Numbered from the stretch's first letter, positions 32,569 through 41,644 are shown. The stretch is 64,000 bases of DNA from Desulfovibrio sp. Huiquan2017 (GCF_017351175.1 NZ_JAFMPN010000005.1:124001-188000); one strand, 5' to 3'. Numbers and translations are program-made. Notes: a model not told the origin generated them from the sequence alone.

Positions 32569-33633
32569 CTAGCGCAGACCGACTTCCCGATAGTAACGCA
32601 TCGCCCCGGGGTGAATGGGCGCGGACAAACCCTGCAACATGCCGTTTTTTGTCAATCCGGAGAGTGTCGGCTGCTGCGCCTTGAAGGCCTCGAAATTTTC
32701 GAAGACTTCGCGGGTTACGGCGTAAACCACGGAGTCTTGGACGTCGGACGACGTCACCAGGGTGGCCTTGACGCCGAAGCTCTCCACGTCATGCCCCGCA
32801 TTGGCCACTCCCGGGTAGTACTGCATGTTGATGCGCGACGGCACATAGTAGGAATGCAAGACAAACAGGGTATCCACCCCGACGATGGGCACGATGCGTA
32901 CCTTGCGCTTGCCCTGGACGATCTTCAGGATAGCGGCCGACGGATGCCCCACGGTGTAGAAGAAGGCGTCCAGGGCACCCGCCGCAAACATCTCGACGGC
33001 TTCCGCGACCTTGCCCTCCACAACTTCGACGCCCGACAGATCGAGTCCCGCCGCCCGAAAGGCATCCAGGGAATTCTGATGCTGGCCCGACCCCGGATTG
33101 CCGATGTTGACCCGGTGCCCCTTGAGATCGCGGATGTCTCGAATGCCGGAATCCTCCCCAGCCACCAAGGTCACGGTTTCGGAATGCAGGGAGAATACAG
33201 ACTGCAACTTCTCCTGCGGCCCCCGCTCCCGCCACTCGGCGATGCCATGCACAGCCTGGAACTGCCGGTCTGCCTGGGCAATGCCGAACTGAAGGTCCCC
33301 GGCGATGACCGCGTTGAGGTTGAACACCGACCCACCCGTGGACTCCACCGTGGCCCGGATATTGTACTTGTCGCGCTTGAAGTTGACCATGTTGGCAATG
33401 ATCCCACCGAGGGGATAATAGACCCCGGAGATGTCGCCGGTGCCGATGGTCACGAATACGGGATCCGCAGCCGTGTGGGCGTCGGACGGAGTTCCGGCCG
33501 GTGCGGCCGCGCGTTTTCCCGGGTCAACGTCGTGCGCCCTCTCCTCGACCGGCGCATCGCCACAGGCCGACAGCAAGGCCGCCGAAACCAACAACATCGC
33601 CGCCGCTATCATTACCCTGGCGAACACCATCAT
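32569..33633 (-). CDS. TAXI-type TRAP transporter substrate-binding lipoprotein (orphan)
   Basis: 354 residues from the ATG at 33633 (AGGAGAGGAACC before it). Lipobox LLSACG, then a spacer, then the TAXI fold: VTIGTGDISGVYYPLGGIIA, GSVFNLNAVIAGDLQFGIAQ, GHRVNIGNPGSGQHQNSLD. Such proteins feed TRAP permeases that use an ion gradient, often for organic acids or glutamate. No TRAP permease gene adjoins it, so the partner must be elsewhere. A possible promoter is TTGCCT (33733-33728) and TATTCT (33710-33705), 17 bases apart. Confidence 0.88.
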   Translation of the reverse strand: MMVFARVMIAAAMLLVSAALLSACGDAPVEERAHDVDPGKRAAAPAGTPSDAHTAADPVFVTIGTGDISGVYYPLGGIIANMVNFKRDKYNIRATVESTGGSVFNLNAVIAGDLQFGIAQADRQFQAVHGIAEWRERGPQEKLQSVFSLHSETVTLVAGEDSGIRDIRDLKGHRVNIGNPGSGQHQNSLDAFRAAGLDLSGVEVVEGKVAEAVEMFAAGALDAFFYTVGHPSAAILKIVQGKRKVRIVPIVGVDTLFVLHSYYVPSRINMQYYPGVANAGHDVESFGVKATLVTSSDVQDSVVYAVTREVFENFEAFKAQQPTLSGLTKNGMLQGLSAPIHPGAMRYYREVGLR

Positions 33634-33985
33634 GGTTCCTCTCCTCATTGCTGGGGTTGTTGCCACGCAACCGGACACACGCTGGAGTGCTGTCCATTAG
33701 ACAGAGAATACGCCCTTTTCCGACATCAGGCAAACCAACCCGCTCCATATCGGAAAGAACGCTCCGAAAGATCACGGTCCCGGGTTACGCACTCCCCAGC
33801 CGCTCAGCCCCTCCGAGGCCCATTTAAGCCTATCGTAAAACGCGCCGCCGAGCCCCTGCGCCACAACCGCGACAACCCGTCCGGCGGATGGTTTCCGGTT
33901 TCAGACGAACCGCCCTCGCCGGGCGGCGCCATAAAAAAAGGCCGCTCCGAAGAGCGGCCTCGCAATTGGTGACGGTGCTGCGAAC
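33634..33985. other. 352-bp gap between the TAXI gene and qrcD
   Basis: The gap holds the predicted TAXI promoter near 33705-33733 on one side and the qrc terminator on the other. I see no gene with a ribosome binding site in the middle part (33740-33930), which keeps high GC. Confidence 0.5.
33933..33960 (-). terminator. Terminator of the qrc operon
   Basis: AGGCCGCTC-CGAA-GAGCGGCCT hairpin (33939-33960) with seven minus-strand Ts after it, 26 bp beyond the qrcD stop. Confidence 0.92.
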
Positions 33986-35212
33986 CTAGTTCAACTCGCG
34001 CTCCTGGGGGAACAACGGCAGGTAGCGGTACACCAGGGTCAGGACCAGGAAACCGTAGGCCACGATCATGATCGAGGAGGCGTACTCCACCCAGTTGGGG
34101 ACGTAAACCTGCCACTGGTCAAAGGGCATGGCCGGGAAGGCGATGGTCTGGACAGTGAAGATGTACCGGTTCAGGGACACGCCGATGCAGTCCAGTATGG
34201 CCGCAGTGTACAGCAGGGCCGGACGATTGCGGATGGACGGGGTAATCAGCATGATGGCCGGGACCACGCCGCACAGGATGATCTCCGTGTAGAGCAGCCA
34301 CTTGCCGTAAACCAGGCCGTAGAACATCTGGTCGAAGGTCAAGCCGACGGAGGGCAGGTAGCCGGTGGCCCATGCCCAGGTGTCGAGGATCTTGAAGAAC
34401 ATGTAGACGGTCAGCATGGTGCCGGCGATCTTGCCCATGAGGGCCTTGGTTTTGAAGTCCACAAGCTTCTTACCGGTCAGCTTCTCCATGAAGGTGCATA
34501 CCAGGACGGTGAAGACCGGCCCGGAACCCACGGCGGAGAGGACGAACAGGAAGAAGGTCCACGGCCAGATGAAGAAGCCCTCGCGGAAGGCGAAGGGACG
34601 GCCGATCAGGACGCCATACATGCCGCCCAGGGAACCCTGGTGGAAGGTGGACAGGAACGCGCCGATACCGGCGAACAACGCCATGTTCACGTGCATGTTG
34701 TGCGCCAGGGCGTGGATGAAGGGTACCTTGTTCAACTGCTTCTGCTCCAGGACCAGCGGGACGAACTCGATGATCAGGACGGTGCAGTAGCAAGTGATGC
34801 AGAAGATAACTTCGGTCAGCATGGAGTGGACATTCGGATGCCAGTAGCCGAACCACGCGCGGCCGGGCTGCCCGATATCGAGCGTCAGGACCAGCATGGC
34901 GCCGGAGTAGCAGATGAAGCCCACGACGACGGTCAGGTTGATGATCTTCTCAAGCTGTTTAATCTTGAGAATGTATTTGAGCAGGCCGGTGAAGAACGCG
35001 CCTGCGCCCAGGGCGATGACGGCCAGATCGAAGGTGATCCAGGCGCCGAACCCGAAGTAGTTGTCCAGGCCGGTGGTGCCGATGCCGTTATAAAGGACCA
35101 GCACGGCGGCGTAGAGGCCCCACAGGAAGAAGGCCAGAATGACGACCGTCCAGATCAGGAACTGGCCGAAAGAGCAGCGCTGCACCCCTTCCGGGAAGAG
35201 TTTGCTATCCAT
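33986..35212 (-). CDS. qrcD: Menaquinone reductase Qrc, integral membrane subunit QrcD
   Basis: 408 residues, NrfD/PsrC family with about ten membrane helices (for example LIWTVVILAFFLWGLYAAVL and LTVVVGFICYSGAMLVLTLD). It carries the menaquinone site of the complex and passes quinone chemistry to the periplasmic subunits. Fourth gene of qrcABCD; its start lies 11 bp after qrcC. The Qrc complex takes electrons from periplasmic hydrogenases and formate dehydrogenases through cytochrome c3 in sulfate reducers. Confidence 0.93.
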   Translation of the reverse strand: MDSKLFPEGVQRCSFGQFLIWTVVILAFFLWGLYAAVLVLYNGIGTTGLDNYFGFGAWITFDLAVIALGAGAFFTGLLKYILKIKQLEKIINLTVVVGFICYSGAMLVLTLDIGQPGRAWFGYWHPNVHSMLTEVIFCITCYCTVLIIEFVPLVLEQKQLNKVPFIHALAHNMHVNMALFAGIGAFLSTFHQGSLGGMYGVLIGRPFAFREGFFIWPWTFFLFVLSAVGSGPVFTVLVCTFMEKLTGKKLVDFKTKALMGKIAGTMLTVYMFFKILDTWAWATGYLPSVGLTFDQMFYGLVYGKWLLYTEIILCGVVPAIMLITPSIRNRPALLYTAAILDCIGVSLNRYIFTVQTIAFPAMPFDQWQVYVPNWVEYASSIMIVAYGFLVLTLVYRYLPLFPQERELN

Positions 35213-35223
35213 TGTACAGCCTC

Positions 35224-36039
35224 CTAGTGGTGTCCGCCGGCTTCGGCGTTATAGTTATCGCCCTGCTTGCGGACCCATTCACGCTCGGACATATAGTAGA
35301 CCTGCGGGTGCAGGCCCAGCTTTTCGAGCAGACGGAACGCATTGGGGCTCTGAATGAGTTCGTGAACCTTGTGTTCCGGATTGTTCAGGTCGCCGAAGGT
35401 GATGGCCTTGGTCGGACAGATGTCGGCACAGGCGGTGGTGTACGCGCCCTCGGGCAGGTTCATCGGGTCCTCGCCGTCCAGACGGGCCTTGTCCTTGGCT
35501 TCCAGATAGCGGGAGTGGCAGAAGTTGCACTTCTCGACCACACCGCGCGGGCGAACCGAAGTAGACGGGCTGAGGCCCTTGTCCATGCCTTCGGGCCAGA
35601 GCGGATCCCACCAGTTGAAGTACCGTGCATGGTATGGGCAGGCAGCCATGCAGTACCTACAGCCGATGCAGCGGGGATAGATCTGGGAGACGATACCGCC
35701 CTCCTCATTCTTATCCGTGGCCACGACCGGGCAGACGGGCACGCAGGCCGGGTTGCCGCACTGCATGCAGGGACGCGGCAGATAGGCGGTCTCATGCTCC
35801 GGGAACGACTTCCCGTTGGACAATTCGTAGACGTTCATCCAGGTCAGGGTCCTGAGCTTATTGGACGCGTCGTCGCGCGGCTTGGTCAGGGCCTGGACAT
35901 AGTTATAGGGGTCGCTTTTGGTCATGGGAGCGATATTGTTTTCCACCTGGCAGCCGACCATGCAGGCGCCGCAGCCAGTGCATTTGTCAATATCGATGAC
36001 CATGCCCCATTTGATCTTGAATTCTTTAAAATGACTCAT
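35224..36039 (-). CDS. qrcC: Menaquinone reductase Qrc, iron-sulfur subunit QrcC
   Basis: 271 residues from the ATG at 36039 (MSHFKEF), with AGGGGG upstream; the longer frame lacks a site. Four Fe-S cluster motifs are present in the usual relay pattern: CTGCGACMVGCQ, PCMQCGNPACVPVCP, CIGCRYCMAACPYHARYF, and KCNFCHSRY with a later cysteine. It has no signal peptide and would be exported with Tat-targeted QrcB. It links the QrcA haems and QrcB to QrcD. Confidence 0.93.
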   Translation of the reverse strand: MSHFKEFKIKWGMVIDIDKCTGCGACMVGCQVENNIAPMTKSDPYNYVQALTKPRDDASNKLRTLTWMNVYELSNGKSFPEHETAYLPRPCMQCGNPACVPVCPVVATDKNEEGGIVSQIYPRCIGCRYCMAACPYHARYFNWWDPLWPEGMDKGLSPSTSVRPRGVVEKCNFCHSRYLEAKDKARLDGEDPMNLPEGAYTTACADICPTKAITFGDLNNPEHKVHELIQSPNAFRLLEKLGLHPQVYYMSEREWVRKQGDNYNAEAGGHH

Positions 36040-36050
36040 GTCGGTTCCCC

Positions 36051-37997
36051 CTAGATTTTGGCGACATTCACAGTGGAACCGGCCCATGTGGAGGCGCCGG
36101 CGGCAGCCTCCGAGCTCACCGTGAGAATCTTGTAGACATTATCGCCCTTGCCCTTCGAGAACTCGTCGCCCACGGTGTGGCCCAGCCCCAGGGGAGCGGC
36201 CACGACGCCGGGCATGACGCCTTCGAAGATCTGCACCAGGGCTTCGCATTCGCCCTTCCCTCCGGAGAGCTTGACCATGGAGCCGACGGAGACGCCGAGC
36301 TGCTTGGCCGTGGCCGAACCCATCATGACGACCATGTGGTCGCCGACCAACTGGTTGTTGCTGATGGTGCACGGCGCGTTGGGCGTGGTGGCCCGATTGG
36401 CGGTGCCGACGCTGAGCAGGGTATAGGGAACGAGTCCCACAGCGCCGGTACCCTTGACGGGGACTGCGGCCTTGCCCAGGACGTTGGCGGCCAAGCTGGC
36501 GGCCACGGGGGTTTCGCCCTCGACCACAAAGGCCTCACCGCCCTGCAACGCATCCATGTCCGCGCCGATGGCGTCCACCTTGGCCCCCAGGACCTCCTCG
36601 AAGGTCTCGAAGCCGAGGTCTGCCAAGCCGAGGATGAACGTCGCGGCGTTGGCCGCGTTCACGGACGGCTTGGAAACCGGCACGCCCAGGGAGTAAGTCG
36701 CGGCGGCCAGGCCGTAGGGGCTGGCCAGGTCGTCGAACCGCTCGTAGGGATGCAGGCTGGGCAGAACCAGGTTGGCCGTGGCCGTGGTCTCGGTCTGGAC
36801 CATGTCGAAGGCCACGGTGAAACCGGCCTTGATTTTTTCGGGCAGGGCGTAGGCCGGGTTGGCCTCGTAGACAAACAGCAGGTCGGTATTCACGCCGTCC
36901 AGGATGTCCGCCCTGAGCATCTCGGAGCGGCTCATGGCGGAGGGGATGGCCTTGGCGAACTCGGGCAGGGCCTTCATGGCCCCGCCGAGCAGCAGGTTCA
37001 GGGCGAAAGCCGCGCCATGGGCGGCCACGGGCCCCGCGGGAACGACCACCGGATTGGAGGCGGTCAGCAACTGCTTGGCCAGGGCGGCCATCTGGTCGGC
37101 CTTGACGCCGGTGGCAGCCTCGACCTTGGCCGGGCTGTATTCGCTCATGACCATGGACCGGAACAGGTCGAAGTCGGCAGCGCCGACCGTCTTCCCGGCC
37201 TGCAGGACATAGTAGGCGAGGCCCAGGGTGAAGGCGGCCATGCCCTCGGCCGGAACCGGGACCCACTTGGAGGTCACGGAAGCGGTCTTGGTCTGCATGG
37301 GACCGGCGAAGATGAACTTGCCGGACTCATTGGCCGCAAAGGATTTCAGGTTGGCCACGGTCGGCCCCCAGGACTCCAGGGCGTCGGCCCCGGCCAGCAG
37401 GACCAGGTCCGCGCCTTCCAGGTCATAGCCGACCTGCCCGGCACCACCCATCAGGCCGGTCCAGGCCTTGTCGGCCGCCTGCATGTCGCAGGGCATGACG
37501 TAGAAGGCGTCGCTGCCCTTGTCGTTAAGCAGTGCGGAAAAGACCTCGTTGACCGTGCCGGTCTGATCGCCGGAGATGACCGCGACCTTGGAACCGGCTG
37601 CGGCCAGCTTCTCGGCCACGACTTCCTGGGCTTTCTCCCAGGAGATCTCCTGACCGTCGAGCATGGGGGCCTTGATCCGGTTCGGGCTGTTCTTGACCTG
37701 GACGCCGTTGGCGCACAGGGGGCAGATGCCACCGCCGGAGAGCGGGTTGTCCACGTTGCCCATGGTCCCGAAGGCTTCACCGGCCACGGTGCGAACCTTA
37801 ACGGCACAGCCGGACTCGCACATCTTGGACACGGTGGGTTTGGCCTCGACCGCCCCGTATTTCAGTTTGGGGATCCAAGGCCAGTTCTGGGTCCAGATGG
37901 AAACATCATCAAGGGCTTTCCAAACCGTCGGAGTAAAAAGAATACCGACGGTGGCGCCCGCACCCAACTGAATAAAAGTTCTGCGTGCTACGCTCAT
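36051..37997 (-). CDS. qrcB: Menaquinone reductase Qrc, molybdopterin oxidoreductase-like subunit QrcB
   Basis: 648 residues. Tat signal (SVARRTFIQLGAGATVG). An Fe-S site (CESGC, then CPLC about 28 residues on) begins a molybdopterin-oxidoreductase fold that is shorter than in catalytic members. In Qrc this subunit is reported to lack the Mo cofactor. Many substitutions to Ala/Gly fit a degenerate active site. 13 bp after qrcA and 11 bp before qrcC. Confidence 0.92.
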   Translation of the reverse strand: MSVARRTFIQLGAGATVGILFTPTVWKALDDVSIWTQNWPWIPKLKYGAVEAKPTVSKMCESGCAVKVRTVAGEAFGTMGNVDNPLSGGGICPLCANGVQVKNSPNRIKAPMLDGQEISWEKAQEVVAEKLAAAGSKVAVISGDQTGTVNEVFSALLNDKGSDAFYVMPCDMQAADKAWTGLMGGAGQVGYDLEGADLVLLAGADALESWGPTVANLKSFAANESGKFIFAGPMQTKTASVTSKWVPVPAEGMAAFTLGLAYYVLQAGKTVGAADFDLFRSMVMSEYSPAKVEAATGVKADQMAALAKQLLTASNPVVVPAGPVAAHGAAFALNLLLGGAMKALPEFAKAIPSAMSRSEMLRADILDGVNTDLLFVYEANPAYALPEKIKAGFTVAFDMVQTETTATANLVLPSLHPYERFDDLASPYGLAAATYSLGVPVSKPSVNAANAATFILGLADLGFETFEEVLGAKVDAIGADMDALQGGEAFVVEGETPVAASLAANVLGKAAVPVKGTGAVGLVPYTLLSVGTANRATTPNAPCTISNNQLVGDHMVVMMGSATAKQLGVSVGSMVKLSGGKGECEALVQIFEGVMPGVVAAPLGLGHTVGDEFSKGKGDNVYKILTVSSEAAAGASTWAGSTVNVAKI

Positions 37998-38010
37998 TCT
38001 CAGTACCCCT

Positions 38011-38760
38011 TTACTTGTGACAGGTGTAGCAGGCGTTGGGCTGGCCCTTGAGGGCGTGACACCGTTCGCACTTCCACATCTTCATGGTCGTCTTGCTGTA
38101 TCCCGACAGGACGTTGCGCTGGAGGGCCGGCGGCACGTCGTTCGTCTGGATATCCTTCGGGTGGCAGAGATTGCAGTTCTGCTCGGGGGCCTCGCCCTCG
38201 AAAACCGAGGGATCGACGACGTCGGACAGTTCCTTCTTCATGCTCGCCAGTTCCTCGATGGAGAGGTTCTTGTGCGAGGCATGCGAGAAATAGACGTTGT
38301 CCGGCTGGTACTGATAGTTGAGCCAAGGAACTTCCTTGCCCTGGATCAGGTACTTGACCACGTACTCGCGCTCGGCCTGCATCTTGTCCTCGTCCGAAGA
38401 AGCAAGATTGTCCTCGATGGCACCGATTCCGGCCTTCATGATGGCCGCGTAGTCGTTCAGGTCGATCCCCTCTTCGGCGATGGCTTCCCGAGCCTCCTCG
38501 GGATCGACCGCGTGACACTCGGCGCACACTTCGTTGGTCGGGAAACCGGCATAAGAGCCGTCATCCCGGAAATAGTGACAACTTTCGCAATCCATCCCCT
38601 GTCCGTCCACGTGCACGGCGTGACTGAACCACACGGGCTGTTCCTCTTCAGCGAAGAACAGGCCGGGAATTACAGCCCAACCCAAGACGCAGGTAGCCAG
38701 GAAGCCGATGATGAAAGGGAACACCCCCCCACACCGTTTCGACGTTTTTCTTTCCTCCAT
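38011..38760 (-). CDS. qrcA: Menaquinone reductase Qrc, multihaem cytochrome c subunit QrcA
   Basis: 249 residues. An N-terminal membrane anchor (FPFIIGFLATCVLGWAVIPG) is followed by a periplasmic domain with five CXXCH haem sites: CESCH, CAECH, CNLCH, CERCH, CYTCH. I recall six haems reported for the complex; only five standard motifs are visible here. It accepts electrons from type I cytochrome c3. First gene of the operon, with a predicted promoter and Rex-like site upstream. Confidence 0.93.
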   Translation of the reverse strand: MEERKTSKRCGGVFPFIIGFLATCVLGWAVIPGLFFAEEEQPVWFSHAVHVDGQGMDCESCHYFRDDGSYAGFPTNEVCAECHAVDPEEAREAIAEEGIDLNDYAAIMKAGIGAIEDNLASSDEDKMQAEREYVVKYLIQGKEVPWLNYQYQPDNVYFSHASHKNLSIEELASMKKELSDVVDPSVFEGEAPEQNCNLCHPKDIQTNDVPPALQRNVLSGYSKTTMKMWKCERCHALKGQPNACYTCHK

Positions 38761-38787
38761 AACCTCGCCCCATCACTCTAAAGTTAA

Positions 38788-38800
38788 TGTGAAAATCACA
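38788..38800. promoter_or_regulatory. Short dyad before qrcA
   Basis: TGTGA-AAA-TCACA, a perfect 5+3+5 dyad 28-40 bp upstream of the qrcA ATG. Its half sites resemble Crp/Fnr and Rex half sites, but the spacing is shorter than in either consensus. Confidence 0.35.
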
Positions 38801-38816
38801 CCAATTAAACTACGTT

Positions 38817-38846
38817 CCCATACGGCACCAATCGTTTTCGTGTCAA
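38817..38846 (-). promoter_or_regulatory. qrcA: Predicted qrc promoter
   Basis: On the minus strand a perfect TTGACA (38846-38841) is followed after 18 bases by TATGGG (38822-38817). Transcription would start about 50 bp before the qrcA ATG. Confidence 0.5.
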
Positions 38847-38850
38847 GGGA

Positions 38851-38868
38851 ATATGAAAATTTTCACGA
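38851..38868. promoter_or_regulatory. Rex-like operator upstream of qrc
   Basis: Eighteen bases centred on the palindrome TGAAAATTTTCA agree at 14 of 16 defined positions with TTGTGAAANNTTTCACAA, the form I recall for NADH-sensing Rex. It abuts the -35 box by four bases. Confidence 0.5.
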
Positions 38869-38929
38869 TCTCACTGACAACGAAAACTTTAGGCATTCCA
38901 GCAGGTAACCCACCGGCAAAGACCGTAAT

Positions 38930-40360
38930 CTATTTCTTCGTCCGGCCGTAGACATCATCGAAACGGACGATGTCGTCCTCCTCCAGATACGGCCCGCTCT
39001 GGATCTCGATGATGTCCAGCGGGACCTTGCCCGGATTGCCCAGCCGGTGCTGGGCGGCCTTGGGAATATCCACGGACTGGTTTTCCACCAGGACGCGCGG
39101 CTCGTTATTCACCTCTACCTCGGCCGTGCCGGCCACCACCACCCAGTGCTCGCTGCGATGGTGATGCATCTGCGAACTCAACCGCGCCCCGGGACTGACC
39201 TGAATGCGCTTGATCTTGTACTGGGGCCCTTCCTCAAGCACCGTGTAGTTGCCCCACGGGCGGTAAACCGTGATATGGCTCTCCACCAACCGGCTGCCCT
39301 CGGCTTTGAGGGCGGCGACCACATCGCGAACGCTCTGCACGCTGTCCATGGGACAGGCCAGGGTCGCGTCGCGGGTCTGAACCATGATGGTATCCGTCAG
39401 GCCCGAAGCGGCCAGCTTGCCGCCCTCGCTGATAAGCAGGCAGTTCCTGCAATTGATGGCCAAGACGTCGCCCCGGATCACGTTGCCGTCCGGGTCCTTG
39501 TCGCCCAGCCGGTACATGGCCTCCCAACTGCCCAGGTCGTCCCATTCGAATCCGGCGCGGACCACGGTGATGTTGTCGATTTTCTCGACCACGCCGTAAT
39601 CCACCGAAATATCGGGGAGGTCGCGATATCCTTGAGCCAGCGGGGTCTCCTTCCGCCCTTCCCACCAATCCCACAGGACCGGCTCGCAACGGGCCACCTG
39701 GGTCAGGAAGTTCTCGGCCGCGAACAGAAACATGCCGCTGTTCCACAGATGGGTGCCCTCACGCAGGAAACGGTCGGCGGTCAAGAAATCCGGTTTCTCC
39801 ACAAAGCCCTTCACGGAATAGGCGTTGTCGCCGAGGTCTTCGCCCAAAGCGATGTAGCCGTAGCCGGTTTCAGGCTTGTCCGGCCGCACGCCGAAGGTCA
39901 CGAAGCGCTCCTGCGCAGCCATCTCCGAACCGCGCGCCAGGTCGGCCGCCCAGGCCTCGCCGTTGCGGATGAGGTGGTCGGACGGAAAGACTGCGGCCAG
40001 GGCCTTGGGGTTGGCTTCGACCACTTTGTCCAAGCCGAGCATGATGGCGGGCAGGGTATTGCGCCCCAACGGTTCGGCCAGAACCTGTCCCTTCAGGGAC
40101 GGCTCCAGGACCGCCACCTGCTTGCGGACTTCGAAGACGTGCTCCTCGTTGGTCACCACCCAGACGTGATCGGGCGAAAAAACCGTCAGCACGCGGGCCA
40201 CGGTCTGTTGCAGCAGGGTGGTCGCCCCCCCCAGGACCAGGAGCTGCTTGGGCAGCAGATTCCGGGAAAGCGGCCACAGGCGGGTGCCTGACCCGCCGGC
40301 CAGAATAATGGCGTGGCAATCTTCGGAAAGCGTCCGCTCAACGGGAGGGATCTGGTTCAT
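38930..40360 (-). CDS. manC: Mannose-1-phosphate guanylyltransferase / mannose-6-phosphate isomerase
   Basis: 476 residues from the ATG at 40360. The N-terminal nucleotidyltransferase shows ILAGGSGTRLWPLSRNLLPK and FVEKPDFLTA. The C-terminal type II phosphomannose isomerase cupin shows VYRPWGNYTVLEEG, MHHHRSEHWVVVAGTAEV and VDIPKAAQHRLGNPG. It converts mannose-1-P plus GTP to GDP-mannose and interconverts mannose-6-P and fructose-6-P, for surface polysaccharide. Starts 4 bp after rfbC. Confidence 0.93.
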   Translation of the reverse strand: MNQIPPVERTLSEDCHAIILAGGSGTRLWPLSRNLLPKQLLVLGGATTLLQQTVARVLTVFSPDHVWVVTNEEHVFEVRKQVAVLEPSLKGQVLAEPLGRNTLPAIMLGLDKVVEANPKALAAVFPSDHLIRNGEAWAADLARGSEMAAQERFVTFGVRPDKPETGYGYIALGEDLGDNAYSVKGFVEKPDFLTADRFLREGTHLWNSGMFLFAAENFLTQVARCEPVLWDWWEGRKETPLAQGYRDLPDISVDYGVVEKIDNITVVRAGFEWDDLGSWEAMYRLGDKDPDGNVIRGDVLAINCRNCLLISEGGKLAASGLTDTIMVQTRDATLACPMDSVQSVRDVVAALKAEGSRLVESHITVYRPWGNYTVLEEGPQYKIKRIQVSPGARLSSQMHHHRSEHWVVVAGTAEVEVNNEPRVLVENQSVDIPKAAQHRLGNPGKVPLDIIEIQSGPYLEEDDIVRFDDVYGRTKK

Positions 40361-40364
40361 GCGA

Positions 40365-40934
40365 TCAACCTTCGAAGATAAAAGGTGATTCGAAATCGGC
40401 CAGAGCAGGCAGTTGCAGGTCCTTCTGGGAAAGGATGGGCTTCCGGCCCGCCAGGGGCGCGTCCCAATCCATGCCGACGTCCGGGTCGTTCCAGACCACG
40501 CCGCCCTCGTGAGCGGGGGAATAGGGCGCATCCACCTTGTATTGAAATTCGGTGTCCGGCATGGTGGTCACGTAGGCATGGCCGAATCCCTTGGGGATGA
40601 ACATGCGCTTGAAATTGGCGGCGCTCAGGACAAATTGCGCCACCCGGCCGTAAGTGGGCGAGCCCTTGCGCAGATCGACCACCGCATCCAGAACCGCGCC
40701 GCGCGTCACCCAGACCAGCTTGGCCTGGGCCACAGGCGGCACCTGGAAATGGAAGCCGCGCAACACGCCTGCGTCCTTGGAGTAGGCGTGATTATCCTGA
40801 ATGAATTCACAGTTTATACCGATCTCTCTGAAATGATTGATATTGTAACTTTCCAGAAAAAAACCCCGCTCGTCTTGAAAGACCTGGGGGACCAAAACAA
40901 GCAGTCCGGGAAACTCCGTCTCGTGGATCTGCAC
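40365..40934 (-). CDS. rfbC: dTDP-4-dehydrorhamnose 3,5-epimerase
   Basis: 189 residues, cupin fold of the RmlC family: QVFQDERGFFLESYN, VLRGFHFQ with the catalytic histidine, PKGFGHAYVT. It makes dTDP-4-keto-L-rhamnose for O-antigen or capsule. Only this step of rhamnose synthesis and manC are here; rmlA, B and D must lie elsewhere. The divergent gap to cvpA (about 190 bp) holds the promoter. Confidence 0.92.
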   Translation of the reverse strand: MQIHETEFPGLLVLVPQVFQDERGFFLESYNINHFREIGINCEFIQDNHAYSKDAGVLRGFHFQVPPVAQAKLVWVTRGAVLDAVVDLRKGSPTYGRVAQFVLSAANFKRMFIPKGFGHAYVTTMPDTEFQYKVDAPYSPAHEGGVVWNDPDVGMDWDAPLAGRKPILSQKDLQLPALADFESPFIFEG

Positions 40935-41122
40935 TCATGACTCCTTGTGGAAAATGAACGAATGGTGATCATGTAGCCGAGTTCGCCCGGAGACACAACC
41001 CCGACCAGGTTTCCCGACCACGCCCCATTACAAAATATACTGTGAATGCGGTTCACATTTCGAGCGCAGTTTGCTAGGGCTCTGTGAGGAAGTTCACCTC
41101 AGCCGTTCATGGGTGCATTTAC

Positions 41123-41644
41123 ATGAATTTTCTGGACATCATTCTCATTTGCGTCACCGTCCTCTTCCTCCTGCGCGGTTTCTTCCGCGGCCTGGTTCAG
41201 GAAGTCCTGTCGCTCATCGCCGTGGTCCTGGCCATATTCCTGGCCTCCCGATTCGACGACGTCCTGGCTCCACACCTCAAACTGTACATCGCCAACGACA
41301 TCACGGTCAGCGCCCTGTCCTACTCGCTCATCTTCATCGGCACCCTTGTGGTGGTCTGGCTGATAACCAAGCTGATCCGCAGCGTGCTGGACATCTCGCT
41401 GCTCGGCTGGATAGACCGCACCCTAGGCGGGGTCTTCGGCCTGCTCGAAGGCGTACTCATCTGCCTGGTCGGACTCATGTTCCTCCAGACCTTCGCGCCG
41501 CACGCGGACCTCTTGGCCGAATCGTACATCGCGCCCAAGGCCCAGCACATGGTCAACACGCTGGGTGAATACGTGGACCTGCCCGAGGCCGTGGATTCCG
41601 CCAGGAACGCGCTAGGCATCCGCGAAAGCGAAAAGGCCGAATAG
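41123..41644 (+). CDS. CvpA family membrane protein
   Basis: 173 residues, start MNFLDIIL at 41123 chosen because the hydrophobic core begins there; the ribosome site is weak. Four membrane helices with LRGFFRGLVQEVLSLIAVVL, typical of CvpA, and GWIDRTLGGVFGLLEGVLI. In E. coli CvpA relates to colicin V export and envelope stress. 46 bp before mazG on the same strand. Confidence 0.87.
   Translation: MNFLDIILICVTVLFLLRGFFRGLVQEVLSLIAVVLAIFLASRFDDVLAPHLKLYIANDITVSALSYSLIFIGTLVVVWLITKLIRSVLDISLLGWIDRTLGGVFGLLEGVLICLVGLMFLQTFAPHADLLAESYIAPKAQHMVNTLGEYVDLPEAVDSARNALGIRESEKAE

Noticed and set aside
36177-38051. A 624-residue open frame opposite qrcB, and a similar 630-residue frame opposite the YeiH-type gene (54304-56196)
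   Set aside because: Both are mirror images of well-supported genes, with Gly/His/Asp-biased composition and no recognisable domain.
38788-38800. A Crp/Fnr box (TGTGA...TCACA) before qrcA
   Set aside because: The half sites are separated by three bases instead of about six, so I list it only as a dyad and do not name a regulator.
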